Shown here: piece after piece, positions 1-7,514 of the stretch
How positions within the stretch are numbered: position 1 is the first letter of the stretch
Layout of the letters: every line of letters starts with the position of its first letter
Origin: Nitrospira sp.
GTDB taxonomy: Bacteria > Nitrospirota > Nitrospiria > Nitrospirales > Nitrospiraceae
Assembly: GCA_024998685.1 (NCBI GenBank)
Contig: JACOEH010000025.1
Span: forward strand, 1 to 62,490
Direction: 5' to 3'
DNA: 62,490 nt
The notes under the pieces: model-generated
What the model was told of the DNA's origin: nothing
The model's database searches: none
The model's input: only the letters and a program-made list of their open reading frames with translations
Made by a program: the position numbers and the translations under genes

Positions 1-83
1 CATAGTGAATCAAAAAATGGAGATTCTGTGAACCCTAATTGTCAACAGGCCCTAGTCTGCCATCCTCAGGAAATTCTCATGGC

Positions 84-92
84 TGTGGATAA
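84..92 (-). promoter_or_regulatory. DnaA box (exact TTATCCACA)
   Basis: The minus strand reads TTATCCACA. It is one of two exact matches 219 bases apart in inverted orientation. Two exact copies of a 9-mer so close together are unusual by chance, but function is not shown. Confidence 0.45.
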
Positions 93-310
93 CCGCTTTC
101 TTGGCTGTTGACCAACCATTCCGGTAGGGATTTTTTATGAAGGCCGCACATACACTGCTAGGAATGTGTAAAAAATGTCTAGAAAAGGATAGAACCTACT
201 ATTAGTTGGGGCTCTTCTAATACTGTGCGGATGCCTAAAAAGCAGGCACTTTGATAAATAGATATGTCATTTGTGCATGATTTGTCTCAGCTACAGACTT
301 GTTCACAAGG

Positions 311-319
311 TTATCCACA
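311..319 (+). promoter_or_regulatory. DnaA box (exact TTATCCACA)
   Basis: The plus strand reads TTATCCACA, 15 bases before the 8-bp target duplication of the transposon. See the companion box on the opposite strand at 84-92. Confidence 0.45.
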
Positions 320-333
320 GAAGATGGGGACCA

Positions 334-341
334 ACGTTTTA
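334..341 (+). repeat. 8-bp target-site duplication, left copy (ACGTTTTA)
   Basis: ACGTTTTA directly abuts the left inverted end of the transposon and is repeated exactly at 3405-3412 directly outside the right end. Eight base pairs is the duplication length known for the IS1595 family. Confidence 0.93.
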
Positions 342-365
342 GGCATTAATATACAAGACTCATCA
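342..365 (+). repeat. Left terminal inverted repeat of the transposon
   Basis: 24 bases starting GGCATTAATATAC and ending GACTCATCA. It matches the reverse complement of 3381-3404 at 22 of 24 positions. Confidence 0.92.
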
Positions 366-416
366 CGATAAAGAAATGGGGATAACCTATGGCATTGCCT
401 GGGCTGAGAATGTTTA

Positions 417-863
417 CTAGGGTGGAGGCCCATCTAAAACGCCTGCCTGCTGATCAATGACTTTCATCTGTTGTAGTTTTTCTAATTCATTTTCATCCAT
501 TAAAATAATATGTTTGCTTGTCATAAATATGGCTAATTTGAATCTTCTTAGAAAGTCGATACCGAGCAAAATATCAACTGAATGTTCCTCAATAGTGATA
601 GTTCCTTCATGCACTTTACCCCCGATTGAGGCATATCCCAAAGCTCCAAAGGCAGCATGTGTTTTACCATCGGCATATGTTAGTTGTTGTGCATGGTCGG
701 GTTTGATATTGAGATGCCCAGCCACCGCACTAGGGATTGATAAGAACCCCGTACAGCCCGTATCAATGATGGCATCAAACTGCTGAAAATTCTCTGGATC
801 AGGACCGATGGAGATTTTTAGGACAGGATCAGAACCGTTATACCGACCGGTGGCTACCAGCAT
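417..863 (-). CDS. Retropepsin-like (clan AA) aspartic protease
   Basis: A 148-residue protein of single-domain retropepsin type. Near residue 33 it has the active-site signature DTGCTGF (D-T-G followed by hydrophobic residues), and around residue 100 the second hydrophobic element LLGIDFLRRF typical of these small, probably dimeric, proteases. No signal peptide is visible, so it should be cytoplasmic. It overlaps the upstream gene by 26 bp, indicating coupled translation as the last gene of a passenger operon inside the IS1595 transposon. Substrate and role are unknown. The fold call is good; proteolytic activity is inferred from the DTG motif. Confidence 0.85.
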   Translation of the reverse strand: MLVATGRYNGSDPVLKISIGPDPENFQQFDAIIDTGCTGFLSIPSAVAGHLNIKPDHAQQLTYADGKTHAAFGALGYASIGGKVHEGTITIEEHSVDILLGIDFLRRFKLAIFMTSKHIILMDENELEKLQQMKVIDQQAGVLDGPPP

Positions 864-1119
864 AGATATGACTTACTTTGAAGGCTGCCGGTGCACCAAT
901 TCTAATGAGATGGAATTGACCGTCGGGGGCGTCTGTTTTTGCCAGCCTTAATGCATCTTCAGGGAAAGGTGCAACGTAGGCATTAGTAGTGGCAATATCG
1001 ATTACCACATACTGACCGCCATGCTCTTTTTCATAAACTGCTTGGAACTTCTCTTTATAAATTTGCTCGCCGCGATTGGCAACATCTTGAGGATTGGAGA
1101 AGCTGGTAATAGGAGTCAT
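838..1119 (-). CDS. Small DUF5678-like protein paired with the protease
   Basis: A 93-residue soluble protein starting at ATG 1119; an in-frame upstream ATG at 1161 would add 14 residues. The middle reads GQYVVIDIATTNAYVAPFPE then DALRLAK and FHLIRIG, the beta-strand and short-helix layout of DUF5678-like proteins, though this assignment is by eye. Its 3' end overlaps the retropepsin gene by 26 bp. Small partner proteins encoded tightly with clan AA proteases suggest a functional pair (substrate, inhibitor or regulator), but nothing in the sequence says which. Confidence 0.75.
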   Translation of the reverse strand: MTPITSFSNPQDVANRGEQIYKEKFQAVYEKEHGGQYVVIDIATTNAYVAPFPEDALRLAKTDAPDGQFHLIRIGAPAAFKVSHIYAGSHRSV

Positions 1120-1228
1120 GGTATCTATCCTAGAACATCTCTCCAAAGAATAGCTACTCATGAGTACCCTAGCAGGGGGCTAAGATTCTACCAACACAAA
1201 AGCGCATTTTTCAATAGGGCGGGCAGAG

Positions 1229-1357
1229 CTACTTCTTTATTTTTTTCTTTGTCTTAATAATGGAGGACTTGGGGACGGAGGCAACTATGGACAAAGCTTC
1301 CTTGAAGCGGTCAAATGGCGTTTGCGTCTTCGTGGTGTGAGTGGTAGAGTCCTGCAC
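1229..1357 (-). CDS. Possible 42-residue basic protein, first gene of the passenger operon
   Basis: From a GTG at 1357 preceded by an AGGTGA ribosome-binding site runs a 42-codon frame containing TPFDRFKEALSIV, then SVPKS and a lysine-rich tail. The PFDRF...VPKS pattern resembles short helical proteins often encoded in front of small toxin-like or unknown genes; that comparison is from memory. The frame stays open upstream to about 1420 without an ATG. It lies 109 bp ahead of the DUF5678-like gene on the same strand and inside the transposon. Treat as a probable small gene. Confidence 0.5.
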   Translation of the reverse strand: MQDSTTHTTKTQTPFDRFKEALSIVASVPKSSIIKTKKKIKK

Positions 1358-1459
1358 GGTTTCACCTAAATAGTGCCAGAAGTGAGGCTTATTACTGCGA
1401 ATAATAGGCCCCCCTCATGTGGCGTATGGCTGACCACCATACAACCATAAGAGGGAAGA

Positions 1460-2350
1460 ATGGTCAAGCCTGCCTATTCAGTAGTCGAACATCTAGCAAA
1501 ATCCATATGGTTGTCACGATGGCGAGATGGGTACTTCGCAGTGTTTAGCGCATACTTTGACGCTAGCGGCGCTGAAACAGACAAACAGGTAAAATATGTT
1601 GCCGTTTCTGGATTTATTGCTCACACAGATATATGGATTGAATGGGAAAAGAACTGGCTAGACTGCTTAGAGCGTTATGGAATCTTAAATGAAAAAGGAC
1701 TGCCAGAATTTCATATGGCGGAATGCGCTAATTATACCTATTCATTTAAGGGATGGGATAAGCGTGAACAGGATCGCCAATCTCTTCTACGTGAATTAAT
1801 TGAAATTATTAAGGTTCTTGGAAGGAAGGCAAGTTGCGTCATAAATATTGAGCTGTTCAAAAAGCATATTGATGCAGACTTGCGGGAGGACTTTTTCTTT
1901 TCGGGGGCATATGTTCTTGGGGGTCGTGCGTGCGCTGCTAGGGTGAGAGAATGGTGTAAACAATGCAATTCTCCTATATTTTCACAAGTGCAGTTATTTT
2001 TTGAGCAGGGAGATGGCAAGGTATTGCAAACAGATCTTCGAGATCGGTTTTTAGGTGATGAGTTTCCAGAGCCTTTCTTTAGACATAAACGCAATAAATA
2101 CTCAAAATCAGGAGAGTTAATAGAGGAACGTCTCATACCGTTTCAAGCCGCTGATGTACTGGCTTATCTGACAAATATTAATGCTAAATTTTCTGAACGG
2201 GGCCATTGGGGAGATAAAGAGAAGATCCGTTGGATGTATGAAGATTTATCGCAAATGGCGGAGCAAACAGTAGTATTCTCTGAGGCGGATATGAAGGGAT
2301 TAAATGAGCTTATGCGAGTCAGTAGAAATAACCCATTAAATCCAGCTTAG
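1460..2350 (+). CDS. DUF3800 domain protein (transposon passenger)
   Basis: A 296-residue protein with hallmarks of DUF3800: an early acidic strand AYFDASG followed by VAVSGFIA (residues ~31-53), a WEKNWLDCL helix, and the late motif PFQAADVLAYL (residues ~228-238). DUF3800 proteins are thought to have an RNase H-like fold and are common on mobile elements and near defence genes; function is unproven. A GAGGGAAG site precedes the ATG. It is transcribed away from the protease operon and toward the transposase. Base composition is clearly more AT-rich than the host genes, fitting foreign origin. Confidence 0.85.
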   Translation: MVKPAYSVVEHLAKSIWLSRWRDGYFAVFSAYFDASGAETDKQVKYVAVSGFIAHTDIWIEWEKNWLDCLERYGILNEKGLPEFHMAECANYTYSFKGWDKREQDRQSLLRELIEIIKVLGRKASCVINIELFKKHIDADLREDFFFSGAYVLGGRACAARVREWCKQCNSPIFSQVQLFFEQGDGKVLQTDLRDRFLGDEFPEPFFRHKRNKYSKSGELIEERLIPFQAADVLAYLTNINAKFSERGHWGDKEKIRWMYEDLSQMAEQTVVFSEADMKGLNELMRVSRNNPLNPA

Positions 2351-2398
2351 CATTATTCTCTGCGCTTCCCTCTCCCCTGCCTTCTGTACCCATTCACC

Positions 2399-3337
2399 CT
2401 AGCTCCACGTCGTTTGACCGATCAGAGCTTTATATTCCACACGCTTCCCTGAAATCTGTGAAAGCGCAGTCATAAACCGGCCCTGATCGTTGTCCTTTCG
2501 AGTGTTGAACCGGAAGGATTGCTCATCCAAATAACGGAACAAGTGGAACGGCTCGACACTGACATAAGTTCCCTTGATCCCGCGCTTGAGCAAGCTCCAA
2601 TAGTTCTCAATGCTGTTAGTGTGAACGTTGCCTTTCACATAGGTTTCAGCATGGTTAATAATCTTGTGGGCATATTCTTTGCCGACTCGCACATAAGAGT
2701 TTAATTGGTCACTGTAGAGGTTGCTTCCTGGCACGACGTTCTCTTTGACAGCTTTTTCAATTAGCTTGGTATTGGCACGATTCAGCACAGCGGTTCGGAC
2801 TTCGCCTTTCCGCTCTAACATGCCGATAACCACGGCCTTTCTAAAGAACCCTTCTGCCCGTTTCATCTTGATTTGCTTATCTTTATGCATGTTTCTGGCT
2901 TGTCCGCCGATGTAAGTCTCGTCTACCTCGACATCTCCCATAAGCTTGCGATCTATCGAGCCTTTCTGTAAGGCGAGCCGTAGCCGATGCATCATGAACC
3001 ATGCAGTCTTTTGAGTCACCTTCAAGGCTCGATGAATTTCATACGAACTCACGCCATTCTTGGCACTGGTTATCATCCAGAGCGCACAAAACCATTTATC
3101 TAAGGATAGGGCGCTATCCTCGAAAATAGTCCCAAGCTTCGCAGTGTACTGCTTGCGGCAATCTTTGCACTGGTATACATTGCGCGACTTTAAATAGCCG
3201 TGACGCAGAGAATTACACTTGGGGCAGACTGGGCCTTGCGGCCAACGCATGGCCGACAGGAGGTCTTGGCATCGTTGGGGATCAGCGAAGTACTGGATAG
3301 CTTCTTGAAGGGTGGTCGGGAGCTTGGGCTGACTCAT
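2399..3337 (-). CDS. IS1595-family transposase
   Basis: A 312-residue transposase. The N-terminus carries a zinc-ribbon with CPKC and CKDC pairs (residues ~38-60), then a helix-turn-helix-like stretch around SSYEIHRALKVTQKTAW. The catalytic domain shows VDETYIGG (first acidic residue), YSDQLNSY (second) and NSIENYWSLLKRGI, the C-terminal catalytic block of IS1595-type enzymes. Length is normal and no frameshift is seen, so it is probably active. It lies at the right end of the transposon and reads inward. Confidence 0.95.
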   Translation of the reverse strand: MSQPKLPTTLQEAIQYFADPQRCQDLLSAMRWPQGPVCPKCNSLRHGYLKSRNVYQCKDCRKQYTAKLGTIFEDSALSLDKWFCALWMITSAKNGVSSYEIHRALKVTQKTAWFMMHRLRLALQKGSIDRKLMGDVEVDETYIGGQARNMHKDKQIKMKRAEGFFRKAVVIGMLERKGEVRTAVLNRANTKLIEKAVKENVVPGSNLYSDQLNSYVRVGKEYAHKIINHAETYVKGNVHTNSIENYWSLLKRGIKGTYVSVEPFHLFRYLDEQSFRFNTRKDNDQGRFMTALSQISGKRVEYKALIGQTTWS

Positions 3338-3380
3338 GGGTTCCTCCGTAATGGATGAACCATAATGGCATATTCGCTAT

Positions 3381-3404
3381 TGATGAGTCAAGTATATTAA
3401 TGCC
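3381..3404 (-). repeat. Right terminal inverted repeat of the transposon
   Basis: Read on the minus strand this is GGCATTAATATAC, TT, GACTCATCA, matching the left end except for the two central bases. Confidence 0.92.
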
Positions 3405-3597
3405 ACGTTTTAGGCATTGTTACCCGCGTTCCTCGATCCTCGCAATGAATGATGATCTCCTTGAAATGTTTCTTGACACCCTTCTTGCATTTCTCCGACA
3501 ATCCGGCGAATTTCTGTCGGCTCGAACGCCGATCTTCGGGGACAATCAAGTGCTTCACCAAGCGGCCCGCGCCTCGTTCTTTGAGGTCCATTGACAT
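3397..3597 (-). CDS. Possible small lysine-rich protein with 3' end altered by the transposon
   Basis: A 66-residue frame from ATG 3597 with a hydrophilic, basic sequence (for example KCKKGVKKHFKEII). Third codon positions are mostly G or C, as in genuine host genes. The last codons run into the transposon: joining the flanks without the insert gives a frame that reads on a few more residues and stops at the left flank. So if real, the gene lost only its last residues. No clear ribosome-binding site is seen and the family is not recognised. Confidence 0.4.
   Translation of the reverse strand: MSMDLKERGAGRLVKHLIVPEDRRSSRQKFAGLSEKCKKGVKKHFKEIIIHCEDRGTRVTMPKTWH
3405..3412 (+). repeat. 8-bp target-site duplication, right copy (ACGTTTTA)
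   Basis: Exact repeat of 334-341, directly outside the right inverted end of the transposon. Confidence 0.93.
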
Positions 3598-3635
3598 CTG
3601 CAATTTGGTCGGTGCCTAAAGATTTCGTGGTAGTC

Positions 3636-3962
3636 ATGAGACGCTTTTTCGTCGTGCTTGTCGTCATCGCTCCGATGTTTCTCGTCGCCTGCGCTTCTCA
3701 TGCTAACAAGGCGACGGGAGGGTCGAGTGAGCCTGGAAAGGTAGCCGCAAGTGGATATACTCAAGAAGGCTGTTTACTCAATCTGAAACTAACGGCACGC
3801 GAGAGAAACGTGCGATTGATACCCGACGACGTACAAGTGGAAACGCCTTGGTTCATGTTTCTCTTCCCATTTCTGGATCATGAAGGCTATCGGTGTTCAG
3901 GGAGCTTCACCGAGCGACAGAAACGGCCCTTGAGCAAAGATTCTCTCTATCCCATCGATTAA
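3636..3962 (+). CDS. Small predicted lipoprotein
   Basis: A 108-residue protein starting at ATG 3636; the same frame extends upstream to 3591 but the shorter start gives a proper signal. MRRFFVVLVVIAPMFLVAC is a lipoprotein signal ending in the lipobox LVAC at residue 19. The mature part (~90 residues) has two further cysteines (EGCLLN and GYRCSG) that could form a disulfide. It should be anchored to the outer or inner membrane facing the periplasm. No family is recognised and the neighbours give no clear context. Confidence 0.72.
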   Translation: MRRFFVVLVVIAPMFLVACASHANKATGGSSEPGKVAASGYTQEGCLLNLKLTARERNVRLIPDDVQVETPWFMFLFPFLDHEGYRCSGSFTERQKRPLSKDSLYPID

Positions 3963-4291
3963 CGCGGGCAGCGACTCATCTCATCTCATTTCATTTCTGT
4001 GTCCGATCTCGTCTGCCGACGCGGCGACATCCGGTAGACCATAGAGGACTCTCATCACAATAGTGAACGGCCTCACTGTCCGGTTGAAAAGTGAATCACG
4101 AAGACGATAGGATCGTTTTCTCCTTTCTCTTCCCATTATGAAGGGGGGAAAGTGTCGATATCGGCTTAAGGTTCAACAGGTGCTCCTGCCTGTGCGTTTC
4201 CTAGGCGGATTTCATGTACACATGCGTGCATTGAAGTCCGATGGCGGGGCGAATCCATTATGGCCACCGCGCCGTGACTTGTGGGTGAGAC
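3963..4291. other. Intergenic stretch, nothing identified
   Basis: About 330 bases between the lipoprotein gene and the coiled-coil OmpA gene. Open frames here overlap the next gene and have no coding look. It probably carries the promoter of the OmpA gene, but no sites can be assigned confidently. Confidence 0.4.
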
Positions 4292-6016
4292 ATGATCATC
4301 AAGTTATCCCCCTTCGCTTTTGTATCCATCGCCGTGTTATGCGGCATCATACCGGTTTCTGTTGCCGCTGGAGATTCAGAGGTTCGATCGCCGCAAGAAG
4401 AATTGAGCATGATGAGAAATAATCTCCAGCAAGCCAAACAAAAAATCGATGAGCTCGAGCGGCAACTTGCTGCCGATAATCTGGAAAATGCAAAGCGACG
4501 GATCGGTGAGCTCATTCTCCAGCTCCATGCCAAGGAGAATGAGCTCTCGTCCTTAAGATCCAGCGCCCATGAGAATTCCAAGAAGCTTCGAGAAGACCTT
4601 GCGTCACAGACTGAGGAGCTCAACCAAGCCAAGCGCCGTACCGCCGAAGTCGAACAACAATTGACGGCGGGGAAAGGGCAAGATTTGATTCAGGCCAAAC
4701 GCCGCGCAACCGAAGCCGAACAACAGGCGACGAGGAAAGAGCAGGAACTGGCTCAGGTCAAGCGGCGCATAACCGAAGTCGAACAACAAATGGCGGGAAA
4801 AGAGCTCGAACTGTCGCAGGCCAAACGTCGCCTAGCTGAAGCAGAACAACAGACGACCGGAAAGGAACAGGAACTGACCCAGGCTAAGCGCCGCACAACC
4901 GAAGCGGAACAGCAGACGACGAGGAAAGAGCAGGAACTGGCCCAGGTCAAGCGGCGCATAGCCGAAGTCGAACAACAGATGACCGGGAAAGAGCAGGAAC
5001 TGGCCCAGGCTAAACGCCGCGCTGCCGAAGTCGAACAACAGACGGCAGCAGGAAAAGAGCAAGAACCGGCCCAGGCTAAACGCCGCATGGTTGAAGCAGA
5101 ACAACAGACGACCGGGAAAGAGCAGGAATTGGCCCAGGCCAAGCGCCGCATGGCCGAAGCAGAACAACAGACGGCGAGGAAAGAACAAGAACTGGCGCAA
5201 GTCAAGGACGACCTCAAACAAGTCACACAAAAATTGGCGGATCTCAATCCCCAACTCATGGCGAGAGATGCGGAACTCGCCCGTATGAAACAATTGCTGG
5301 AGAACCTGGAGCACATTCCCTCCAAACCGGCCGAGGCGACCTACTCTCCAGAAGAAAGCCTTTCCGAGAAGAATCCACCTCCCCCCCAATCGGTCGAAGA
5401 GAACGTCTCCGTGACCAACCTGCTGCCGCCCGCCCCCGGAATGACAGCTGATGCAGAGGTCTTATTAAGTAGCGACCTCGGCAAGATGAGTGAACGCCTT
5501 GCGAGCCTGTTACAGCCGGAACTCAAGAAGGGCAATGTGACCTTGAGGCAGCGAGGAAACAAATTGACACTCGCGTTTTCGACCGGTGAACTATTCACTT
5601 CGGGTGATGCCACGGTCTCCCTGGGAGGCACCTCATTGCTTGAGCGGGTCGGAACCGTCTTACACGGATTCCGTTACCAGAGCGTAGAGGTTGCCGGACA
5701 TACCGACAACACACCACTCCGGAACGATTCTCGGAGAGGCTTTCGGGATAATATCGAACTGTCCAGGACACGGGCTGAACATACAAGCCAGGCACTGGTC
5801 AACGGAGGGCTTGATGCCGATCGAGTCAAGGCAGTCGGGTACGCGGACACTAAACCTATCGCGGCGAATGACACCGAAAAAGGCCGGAGTAAGAATCGTC
5901 GAATGGAGATCGTGATTACTCAGTGGTTGGAAACCGGTTCTAATTCAGACGATGCGAAAACCCAGGTCGGCAAGAAACTCCGAGGATTCTCCACTCAGGC
6001 GGTCACCCATCATTGA
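4292..6016 (+). CDS. Coiled-coil OmpA-family peptidoglycan-binding protein
   Basis: A 574-residue envelope protein. An N-terminal signal (residues 1-26, ending SVAAG) is followed by a long helical region (residues ~30-345) of heptad-rich sequence including nine near-identical 21-residue units (core QAKRRxxEAEQQ...KEQELA). A proline-rich linker leads to a C-terminal OmpA domain (residues ~440-555) with HTDNTPLRN and LSRTRAEHTSQALVNGGL, and NRRMEIVI near the end, the usual peptidoglycan-binding elements. It likely spans periplasmic space with the OmpA domain on the wall, in the manner of MotB/YiaD-like proteins. Partners are unknown. Confidence 0.9.
   Translation: MIIKLSPFAFVSIAVLCGIIPVSVAAGDSEVRSPQEELSMMRNNLQQAKQKIDELERQLAADNLENAKRRIGELILQLHAKENELSSLRSSAHENSKKLREDLASQTEELNQAKRRTAEVEQQLTAGKGQDLIQAKRRATEAEQQATRKEQELAQVKRRITEVEQQMAGKELELSQAKRRLAEAEQQTTGKEQELTQAKRRTTEAEQQTTRKEQELAQVKRRIAEVEQQMTGKEQELAQAKRRAAEVEQQTAAGKEQEPAQAKRRMVEAEQQTTGKEQELAQAKRRMAEAEQQTARKEQELAQVKDDLKQVTQKLADLNPQLMARDAELARMKQLLENLEHIPSKPAEATYSPEESLSEKNPPPPQSVEENVSVTNLLPPAPGMTADAEVLLSSDLGKMSERLASLLQPELKKGNVTLRQRGNKLTLAFSTGELFTSGDATVSLGGTSLLERVGTVLHGFRYQSVEVAGHTDNTPLRNDSRRGFRDNIELSRTRAEHTSQALVNGGLDADRVKAVGYADTKPIAANDTEKGRSKNRRMEIVITQWLETGSNSDDAKTQVGKKLRGFSTQAVTHH
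4625..5197 (+). repeat. Nine tandem 63-bp units encoding a 21-residue coiled-coil repeat
   Basis: Nine successive units of 21 codons (three heptads), each built on QAKRR...EAEQQ...KEQELA. One unit has an extra alanine codon. Units 2-3 and 5-6 are especially alike, suggesting duplication of a two-unit block. The repeats also create long spurious frames on the opposite strand. Confidence 0.9.
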
Positions 6017-6111
6017 CAGTGCAGACCCGACCGTGTTTTTCATAATCGGGTGGAGGAATTCTTAGGCACTCCTCAAGCAGCGAGTCCGGCATTGGTAATA
6101 ATGAAGAGCGA

Positions 6112-7299
6112 TCAACGAGCTACGATTCCTAACCTGACGAGCCCGGAGATATCCTCGGTGTCGGTGGAACGGGCGAGTCGATCGGTCACGCGATTGTAAC
6201 CGGCTTCGAATCCAATCTTGGTCACCCACCCGGTTGACGAGTACAACGACCAATCCAGGGTACCTCTCCACTTGAGGTTTTCATTGCGGATCAATCCATC
6301 GGACGAATGGGAGGTCGAATAGTTGCCCACGGTGCTGAAAAAGAGCTGCCGGCTCTGCTGGTAACTGAGAGCAAGAGAAGCGGTGGGGTTGTCGATGCGT
6401 ACGCCGGACCAGGATTGAAACTCTTGGCGATAGGCGAAAACCGGCGTGATGGTCAGCTTGTTGATCGGCCGAAGAATCGCCGAGAGCGTTTGCGCTCTGA
6501 TGTTACTGTCGGCGTCGTTGCGGAGCAGATCGCTCGCCACGATGTAGCTCGACGCGAATCTGAGATCCCAGCCCGGACGTTGGAGCGTCACGACGCCTTC
6601 AATCGTGTGGTTCGAGGATCGTTGCGGAACCACTCCTATCGGTTCGAACACGCTGTGCAGGGAGTTTCTCGAATACGTGACGCTGAGTTCCGGCCATTGC
6701 GGCTTGCTAAGAAACAGCCCAACCCGCCCATACGTCTGTTCCAATCGGGACCGCGTCGCTTCTCCTTCAACATTGTTCCATGCTTGACCGACGGCATTCT
6801 GGAACGTCATCCATCCTGTTTTCCACTCGCTCCAAATTTCGCGGCTGGCTCGATCAGGAGAGAGAAGGAAACCTTGTCCTGCATGACGAAATGTCACTCC
6901 GTATCGAAGACTTCCCTCCGAGCCGGCGAGCCCAATCCTGAACATGCGTGCCGACGCATCGGTTTGTGTATTTCCCATAAGCGACGGCATCGGCCGACTC
7001 ACTCCTGTGGGAGTGTATGCAGTCTCCGCCTCAGTCCCTAATTTTCCGCTGAACCAGGTCGTTGTCCCCGACAGCTCATCCGCACGTGGTGTCACGATCG
7101 ACGGATGAGGAATATATGATGCGAACATGGTTCGGAATCCATCGGCTTGAGCAGAAATAGGGTCAACAGTCTGTGGAGCCGGAAATCCGATGGACCGATT
7201 CGAGAGTGGTCTGTTCAGGAAGACGCCGTCGCTGCACCAGGCCTGAGAGGCAATGCCCACAAACGCCACTAGACTCGATACCAATAGAGGATGCGTCAT
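6112..7299 (-). CDS. Predicted exported outer-membrane-type protein
   Basis: A 395-residue protein with a cleavable-looking signal (MTHPLLVSSLVAFVGIASQAWCS). The rest alternates polar and hydrophobic residues, rich in aromatic residues and in short strands such as LSVTYSRNSL, LALSYQQSRQ and FFSTVGNYST, and ends with GLVRLGIVAR. This suggests a beta-barrel in the outer membrane; the last residue is arginine rather than the usual phenylalanine. No named family is recognised. It is convergent with the OmpA-family gene. Confidence 0.7.
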   Translation of the reverse strand: MTHPLLVSSLVAFVGIASQAWCSDGVFLNRPLSNRSIGFPAPQTVDPISAQADGFRTMFASYIPHPSIVTPRADELSGTTTWFSGKLGTEAETAYTPTGVSRPMPSLMGNTQTDASARMFRIGLAGSEGSLRYGVTFRHAGQGFLLSPDRASREIWSEWKTGWMTFQNAVGQAWNNVEGEATRSRLEQTYGRVGLFLSKPQWPELSVTYSRNSLHSVFEPIGVVPQRSSNHTIEGVVTLQRPGWDLRFASSYIVASDLLRNDADSNIRAQTLSAILRPINKLTITPVFAYRQEFQSWSGVRIDNPTASLALSYQQSRQLFFSTVGNYSTSHSSDGLIRNENLKWRGTLDWSLYSSTGWVTKIGFEAGYNRVTDRLARSTDTEDISGLVRLGIVAR

Positions 7300-7514
7300 G
7301 AATGATGCCGGCCATTAGCCAACCCCTCTAAAGTGTAGCAGCCAGGATTGTGACTCTAAGTTATGGATTATATTTATAAATTATTCAGCAGAGCGATGAC
7401 GATAGACAAAAAGGGACGCGGCATCGGCGGTTCTAAGACCGCTTGAAGCCTTTCTCATCAAGCCATCTCAGGCGAGATTGACAGGCCAATGGGTAGCGGA
7501 TTACGGTAACATGC

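Larger units (their letters stand above)
1..333. other. Non-coding, relatively AT-rich stretch with two exact DnaA-box sequences
   Basis: No convincing gene is present. The sequence TTATCCACA, the classic DnaA box, occurs exactly at 311-319 on the plus strand and at 84-92 on the minus strand. A one-mismatch relative, TCATGCACA, lies at 272-280 on the minus strand. A transposon sits immediately to the right, so the original neighbourhood continues at about 3413. The boxes could mark part of a replication origin or DnaA-regulated promoter, but no dnaA, dnaN, rpmH or gidA gene is visible nearby, so this is only a suggestion. Confidence 0.4.
342..3404. mobile_element. IS1595-family transposon with passenger genes, complete (3,063 bp)
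   Basis: Both ends can be read. The left end begins GGCATTAATATAC, two variable bases, then GACTCATCA; the right end gives the same 24 bases on the minus strand with only the two middle bases changed. An exact 8-bp duplication flanks both ends. Inside are an IS1595-type transposase at the right end and, to its left, a DUF3800 gene plus a leftward operon of three small genes ending in a retropepsin-like protease. The interior looks more AT-rich than the host genes to the right. IS1595-family elements are known to carry passenger genes; this cargo combination is an observation from the sequence. The intact ends suggest fairly recent insertion. Confidence 0.92.

Noticed and set aside
377-385. 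One-mismatch DnaA box (TTATCCCCA on the minus strand)
   Set aside because: It lies inside the transposon, so it would not belong to the host site.
4604-5389. Long leucine/phenylalanine- and cysteine/serine-rich frames on the minus strand inside the OmpA-family gene
   Set aside because: They are shadows produced by the 21-codon repeats on the plus strand; composition is implausible and no ribosome-binding site is present.
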